A program made the translations under genes and the position numbers. Positions 6,359 to 9,791 of a DNA stretch of 9,791 nt are shown here, piece by piece. The stretch is from positions 1-9,791 of the forward strand of contig JAICTU010000352.1 in the NCBI GenBank assembly GCA_025936205.1, in the 5' to 3' direction. Within the stretch, counting starts at the first letter, position 1, and each line of letters begins with the position of its first letter. This DNA is from Polyangiaceae bacterium. Its GTDB lineage: Bacteria > Myxococcota > Polyangia > Polyangiales > Polyangiaceae. The notes below the pieces were generated by a model. The model saw only the letters and a list, made by a program, of their open reading frames with translations. It had not been told where the DNA came from and searched no databases.

Positions 6359-7675
6359 TTATATAAAGAGCAACGCTAGCACCACGCCGGCCAGCAGCGC
6401 GGTCGCAGCGACCAGTACCGGAGCCAGCCAAGGTCGCTTGACGGGCACTCGAAAGCTCGAGGGCGGCCCCGAAACGCCGGCTAGCGCAGGCTGACCCGCG
6501 GCCTCGCGGGCACCGGCTCGATGGCTCGACGAGGCTGGCGGCGCGAGCGAAATTCCGAGCCCCTCGCGCTCACCAAAGAACGAGTCCGTGGCGCTCACCT
6601 GCGAACGCACGGCGGTGGTGTTGTCCATCAGCGCGCGAAGCCGTGCGCCAATCTGCTGCCGGAGCTCCGCTTCGGTTGTGGTCGCCCAGCTCCGGTGATC
6701 GCCGGAGAGGCCGTAGCCCCGCCCCAGCTCGTCCGCGAGCTGACCCACTGTGGCGGTGCGCAACCCCACCACCTTCTTCATTGCGCGCAGCAATGCATCG
6801 TCGATGCCGCGCGGGATGTCCGCTTTGCCCGCGCTCGCGACCTGACTCGGAGGTACGGGCTCCTTCGTCAGGATCTCGAGCAGGATGCTGGGGCCGTTGA
6901 CGCCCTTGAACGGTACTTGCCCGGTCAGACATTCGTACGCGATGGCGCCCAGCGCCCAGACGTCGGCGCGCCCGTCGAGGCTGTCCAGCCCCTGCGCTTG
7001 CTCGGGCGGCATGTAATAGGGTGAACCGATCGTGGTGCCCATCACGGTCAGCTTCTTCGCGTTGTTCGCGTTATCGCGTACAGAGCCGAAGTCGAGAACC
7101 TTGACCATGTCCCCATCGCTGGTCTGGCAGAGAAACAGATTCTCGGGCTTCAGATCGCGATGGACGACCTTCTTGGCGTGGGCTTCGTCGAGCGCGAGCG
7201 CCACTTGGCTGATCATGCGCACCAGGCGCTCGGGAGCCAGGTGGCCCTCCCGCTTCAGCGTGGCGCGCAGCTCCTCGCCGTAGAGGAACTCCATGACCAG
7301 CGCGAATGTGCCGTCGTCGGTCGGTGCGAAGTCGAGCACATCGATGACGTGCACGCTGGAGAGCTGCGAGCTGACCTCGAACTCGCGCTTGAAGCGCTCG
7401 ACGGCGACCTCGTCCTTGGCCACCTCGGGGTGCAGCACCTTGAGCGCGACGTTGCGCTGCTCGACCAGATCCAGCGCCTCATACACCCGCCCCATGCCGC
7501 CGTCGGCAACCACCCGTCGCAGCTGGTAGCGATCGAGCAGCATGCGCCCGACGCGGCCTGCGCTGTCCTCCCCCTCTGCGGGAACCTGTGTCGCGCTGTG
7601 CAACCCCTGCCCATCGACGGGACAGAAGCTCGCGTCGTCAGGGTACAGGCGGCCGCAACCTCGACACGCTCTCAC
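6359..7675 (-). CDS. Tail-anchored Ser/Thr protein kinase with N-terminal zinc ribbon
   Basis: This is a eukaryote-like (Hanks-type) kinase. The GTG at 7675 gives 438 residues beginning directly with a zinc-ribbon segment (RACRGCGRLYPDD, then CPVDG; Cys4, Cys7, Cys18, perhaps Asp21). The frame stays open upstream into the neighbouring gene but carries no family features there; the GTG has only a weak GAGAG site. Kinase motifs are the glycine loop VADGGMGRVYEA (56-67), VAIK-type Lys79 in VALKVLH, catalytic HRDLKPEN (172-179, Asp174), DFG (195-197), PYYMPPEQ (219-226) and DGRADVWALGAIAYE (234-248). All catalytic residues are present, so it should be active. A linker rich in Ser, Ala and Pro leads to one hydrophobic helix at the very C-terminus (about 415-438) with nothing beyond it, so the kinase is tail-anchored and faces the cytoplasm. 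It follows the DUF164 gene by 70 bp and precedes prkA by 117 bp. Substrate is unknown. Confidence 0.93.
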   Translation of the reverse strand: MRACRGCGRLYPDDASFCPVDGQGLHSATQVPAEGEDSAGRVGRMLLDRYQLRRVVADGGMGRVYEALDLVEQRNVALKVLHPEVAKDEVAVERFKREFEVSSQLSSVHVIDVLDFAPTDDGTFALVMEFLYGEELRATLKREGHLAPERLVRMISQVALALDEAHAKKVVHRDLKPENLFLCQTSDGDMVKVLDFGSVRDNANNAKKLTVMGTTIGSPYYMPPEQAQGLDSLDGRADVWALGAIAYECLTGQVPFKGVNGPSILLEILTKEPVPPSQVASAGKADIPRGIDDALLRAMKKVVGLRTATVGQLADELGRGYGLSGDHRSWATTTEAELRQQIGARLRALMDNTTAVRSQVSATDSFFGEREGLGISLAPPASSSHRAGAREAAGQPALAGVSGPPSSFRVPVKRPWLAPVLVAATALLAGVVLALLFI

Positions 7676-7745
7676 GAGTGCTCTCGCCGCCCCTTCATCT
7701 CTCGGGGACTGAGCAGCAGCCCCCAGGATTGCGAGGCTCGCGCCT

Positions 7746-8501
7746 TCACGTGCTCGACTCGCTTTCGGCACTCTGCTCGTCAGAGGCGTCGGGCCCAGGC
7801 TCCTCGCGGTAGTAGAGGATGCGCTGACAGCTGGGACATTGATCGAAATCCTCGCCGCGCCGCAAGCGCTGAAACGCCATGGGCGAGAGCGAGATGTGGC
7901 AGGCGCTGCACGTGCCCTGAAACGTATAGGCCACGGCGCTGCCACGCCGCTTCCGGATCATCTCGTAGCGCCGGTACAGCGCGGGCGGCACGGCCTTGAC
8001 CAGCTCCTTGCGCTGCTCGCGGATCACGGAGACATCCTTCTCCAGAGAGTCGAGGTGGCTCGCCTTGGTGTCGTTGGCGAGCGCACCCACCAGGGCCTCG
8101 CGCTCGGAGTTGGCCCCGTCCATCTCCGTCCGCGCCTGCTCCGCCAGGCCGTTGATCTTCTCGATCTCGAGCTCTCTGTCTCGATAGAGCTTGCGCAGCT
8201 CCTCGATCTCGCGCTGGGTCGCGTTCAGCTCGCGCTCGGTGCGACAGCGCGACAGCTTTTCCCGGGAGCGCTCCATCTGCAGGCTCATCTGTCGCGCGTC
8301 CTGCAGGAGCTCCCCGCGCGTGCGGTCCATGTCGCCCACGCTCGCGCGCGTGCTCTCAAACCGCTCCTCGAGCTTCTTGAGCTGCGACTTCTTGTCGGAA
8401 AGGACGTCCCCTTCGCGCTGTAGTTCTGCCTCTAGCTTTGCCAGCGAAGCATCCAAGGTTGCCAGGCTCTCCAGTGCTTCAATCTGCGCTCGTAGATTCA
8501 C
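7746..8501 (-). CDS. Coiled-coil C4-type zinc-ribbon protein (DUF164/CT398-like)
   Basis: The GTG at 8501 gives 251 residues starting NLRAQIEALESLATLDASLA, the usual beginning of this family. A GGAG sits 11 bases upstream. An ATG at 8537 would add 12 residues but has no ribosome site. Residues about 5-175 are a long charged coiled coil rich in Glu, Arg, Lys and Leu. The C-terminal domain carries a CxxC pair at Cys198/Cys201 and a second at Cys222/Cys225 (CSAC and CPSC), a four-cysteine zinc site, within GSAVAYTFQGTC and FDQCPSCQRILYY. A short acidic Ser-rich tail ends the protein. Known relatives include Helicobacter HP0958 and chlamydial CT398, proposed as adaptors, but no general function is established. 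It is the first gene of a - strand series with the kinase and prkA, so it may be cotranscribed with them. Confidence 0.88.
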   Translation of the reverse strand: MNLRAQIEALESLATLDASLAKLEAELQREGDVLSDKKSQLKKLEERFESTRASVGDMDRTRGELLQDARQMSLQMERSREKLSRCRTERELNATQREIEELRKLYRDRELEIEKINGLAEQARTEMDGANSEREALVGALANDTKASHLDSLEKDVSVIREQRKELVKAVPPALYRRYEMIRKRRGSAVAYTFQGTCSACHISLSPMAFQRLRRGEDFDQCPSCQRILYYREEPGPDASDEQSAESESST

Positions 8502-8563
8502 GGTTGTGTGAGCTCCGCAGTACCAATACGGCCGCATCGGCAGGACCGATCGTGCCCCGATCG

Positions 8564-8611
8564 ATTATGCCGATGCGCGTCCAATCCGAGGACCAATTCC
8601 GGGACCAATCC
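8564..8611 (-). promoter_or_regulatory. Possible control region of the DUF164-kinase operon
   Basis: On the - strand a -10-like CATAAT lies at 8569-8564, about 63 bp before the GTG start. Upstream are three CCAAT-type motifs (on + CCAATCC 8581-8587, CCAATTCC 8593-8600, CCAATCC 8605-8611) at 12-bp spacing. Two CGATCG palindromes (8547-8552, 8558-8563) lie between the hexamer and the gene. No good -35 at 16-18 bp was found, so an activator bound at the repeats is possible but unproven. Confidence 0.3.
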
Positions 8612-8662
8612 TGGGAAATCGGGGCCAGGGGTATGAGTGAAAGAATCGAGAACGAAAGGGCG

Positions 8663-8736
8663 TGGGCCCACCTGGGTTCGAACCAGGAACAGCCCGGTTA
8701 TGAGCCGGGGGCTCTGACCGATTGAGCTATAGGCCC
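8663..8736 (-). tRNA. tRNA-Ile2 (anticodon CAT, lysidine type)
   Basis: On the - strand acceptor GGGCCTA pairs with TGGGCCC, and the discriminator is A (complement of 8663). The D stem is GCTC/GAGC, the anticodon stem CCCGG/CCGGG has loop CTCATAA (anticodon complement at 8700-8702), and the T stem CCTGG/CCAGG surrounds TTCGAAC. The acceptor resembles bacterial tRNA-Ile and carries C4-G69 and C5-G68, the pairs linked to recognition by TilS, which converts C34 to lysidine. It should therefore read AUA as isoleucine although the anticodon is CAU. Automated annotation may call it Met. CCA is not encoded. Confidence 0.88.
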
Positions 8737-8759
8737 AGGAAAATGCAGGACAGCACCGC

Positions 8760-8855
8760 GGGCGTGCCCGCGAAATGCGAGGCGGCCGTGCCCGCGAAAT
8801 GCGAGGCGGGCGTGCCCGCGAAATGCGAGGCGCGCATGCGCGCGAAATGCGAGGC
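8760..8855. repeat. Four head-to-tail 24-bp repeats upstream of tRNA-Ile2
   Basis: Units are 8760-8783, 8784-8807, 8808-8831 and 8832-8855. All end in the invariant 14-mer GCGAAATGCGAGGC. The first ten bases of each unit are a short dyad: GGGCGTGCCC in units 1 and 3, GGCCGTGCCC in unit 2 (one mismatch) and GCGCATGCGC in unit 4, where a paired change keeps the dyad. A fifth unit starts (GGGC at 8856) and breaks off. There are no spacers, so it is not a CRISPR. The array ends 24 bp before the 5' end of tRNA-Ile2. Confidence 0.9.
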
Positions 8856-9233
8856 GGGCCTGGAACCCGCCTGGCAATGATGCCTCGAGCAACGATGTCT
8901 CGGCGAGCCAGACCCTCGGTGCGGGCTTGTCCCGCAGAACCTGGGTCTGTGCTTCCGCACCGTAGCTCCATTGGCGCGAAGGTTAGTCGAGTCTCCGCGC
9001 GGGGGCAACGGTTCGGGGCGGATTATTCGGCTGTCCGCTGAGCACGGGAACCGCATCCAACAATACGCACCGAAGGAATGAATTTGATTGGCCGGTCAGC
9101 GCGGCGCCAATATCCCCGAGGCTGTCAGCGCTCGTGGCGCCCGGTGAGCCTAACGTCCCCGGGCGCGTCCGTCCAGCACCGCAAACCCGGGGCAGCAGGC
9201 CTGTACCTCGGATGTGCTAGACGGACGAGCTGG
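8856..9233 (+). other. Repeat array to uvrA intergenic region
   Basis: No credible gene was found; frames on both strands are low-complexity continuations of the 24-bp repeat or of tRNA sequence. Two hairpins are visible: GGCGGG/CCCGCC (8853-8858, 8866-8871) directly after the array, and GCGGG/CCCGC (8921-8925, 8931-8935). The part from about 9040 to 9120 is relatively AT-richer and probably holds the uvrA promoter. Confidence 0.5.
9084..9113 (+). promoter_or_regulatory. Weak candidate uvrA promoter with overlapping dyad
   Basis: TTGATT (9084-9089) matches a -35 well, and CAATAT (9108-9113) after 18 bp is a poor -10. A dyad ATTGGC (9087-9092) / GCCAAT (9106-9111) overlaps the spacer. No clear LexA-type SOS box was recognised. 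Confidence 0.3.
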
Positions 9234-9791
9234 ATGCAGCATCTGATCGTTCGCGGCGCCAAGCAGCACAACCTGGACAACGTAGATCTCGAGCTGCCGC
9301 GCGATCGCCTGGTCGTCATCACGGGGCCGAGCGGTTCCGGCAAGAGCTCGCTCGCGTTCGATACGATCTACGCCGAGGGCCAGCGCCGGTATGTCGAGAG
9401 CCTGTCGGCCTACGCGCGGCAATTTCTCGACCAGCTGCCCAAGCCGGACGTGGAGAGTATCGAGGGCCTGAGCCCTGCCATCGCCATCGAGCAGAAGGCG
9501 CTCGGCAAGAGCCCACGCTCGACGGTCGGCACGGTGACGGAGATTGCCGACTATCTGCGTCTGCTGTTCTCGCGAGTCGGTGTCCCGCATTGCCCCAAGT
9601 CGGGCAAGGTGCTGCGGGCCTACACGGTCCAGGAGATCGTCGACCACATCCTCGACAGCGGCGACGGGGCTCGTCTCGCGCTGCTCGCGCCCCTGGAGCG
9701 CAATCAGGAAGGGGGCCTCGAGGAGCGGGTCGAGCGACTGCGTCGCGAGGGTTTCGTGCGAGCTCGCGTCAACGGGCACGCCGTCGATCTC
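9234..9791 (+). CDS. uvrA: UvrABC excinuclease subunit A, N-terminal part (cut by window end)
   Basis: UvrA is the ATP-dependent damage sensor that loads UvrB in nucleotide excision repair. The ATG at 9234 opens 186 codons up to the last base of the window; full UvrA is about 940-960 residues, so roughly a fifth is seen. No alternative start codon lies in frame nearby, and the ribosome site is weak (GACGAG). Motifs are the UvrA beginning [20 protein letters not shown], Walker [10 protein letters not shown] (31-39), [40 protein letters not shown] and [17 protein letters not shown]. The first zinc-module position reads HCPKSG, with Ser where some UvrA proteins have a second Cys. E. coli UvrA also lacks a CxxC here, so this is a known variation. 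No uvrB is nearby. Identification is certain. Confidence 0.98.
   Translation, partial: MQHLIVRGAKQHNLDNVDLELPRDRLVVITGPSGSGKSSLAFDTIYAEGQRRYVESLSAYARQFLDQLPKPDVESIEGLSPAIAIEQKALGKSPRSTVGTVTEIADYLRLLFSRVGVPHCPKSGKVLRAYTVQEIVDHILDSGDGARLALLAPLERNQEGGLEERVERLRREGFVRARVNGHAVDL

Noticed and set aside
8760..8855. CRISPR array
   Set aside because: The 24-bp units are directly adjacent with no variable spacers, and no cas gene is present.
8498..9056. Protein-coding frames across tRNA-Ile2 and the repeat array on both strands
   Set aside because: They read the tRNA sequence or the 24-bp repeat as an eight-residue periodic peptide; no start signals or family features.
9594..9611. Loss of a zinc cysteine in UvrA (HCPKSG)
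   Set aside because: E. coli UvrA also lacks a CxxC at this position, so it is normal family variation and not a defect.
9150..9779. Long open frame antisense to uvrA
   Set aside because: It is a high-GC shadow of the unmistakable UvrA frame on the + strand.

Overview
The window is GC-rich bacterial chromosome carrying ordinary housekeeping genes plus a signalling cluster. A Ser/Thr kinase with a zinc-ribbon N-terminus, a long PrkA-type AAA+ protein, a Gly/Ala-rich lipoprotein and very high GC together suggest a myxobacterium (Myxococcota, perhaps Polyangiales). This is inference from gene content and style; no taxonomic marker is present.

Left part, + strand: the 3' part of etfA (electron transfer flavoprotein alpha subunit) ends in a clear intrinsic terminator. 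It is followed by tRNA-Pro(CGG), a leader rich in small hairpins with a 10-bp tandem repeat, and metF (methylenetetrahydrofolate reductase). A 358-bp intergenic region with two clean dyads then leads to an orphan regulator that joins a response-regulator receiver to an XRE/Cro helix-turn-helix, and then tRNA-Met(CAU) with a visible sigma70-type promoter.

Middle part, - strand (transcribed right to left): tRNA-Ile2(CAU), a coiled-coil C4 zinc-ribbon protein (DUF164 type), a tail-anchored zinc-ribbon Ser/Thr kinase, a 750-residue PrkA family protein and a small lipoprotein. The codirectional order suggests a signalling cluster. The + and - blocks converge at about 3150-3420, a region full of inverted repeats and a 16-bp tandem duplication. 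The kinase-prkA gap (6242-6358) holds a strong stem whose loop is perfectly complementary to a downstream segment.

Right part: just upstream of tRNA-Ile2 lies a head-to-tail array of four 24-bp repeats, each with a short internal dyad. A gene-poor stretch follows, then the first 186 codons of uvrA (+), cut by the window end.

The proteins are mostly known families. The best candidates for something undescribed are the REC-XRE orphan regulator, the DUF164/kinase/PrkA cluster without the usual PrkA partners, the foldable prkA leader and the 24-bp array. No phage, transposase, CRISPR or defence system was found.
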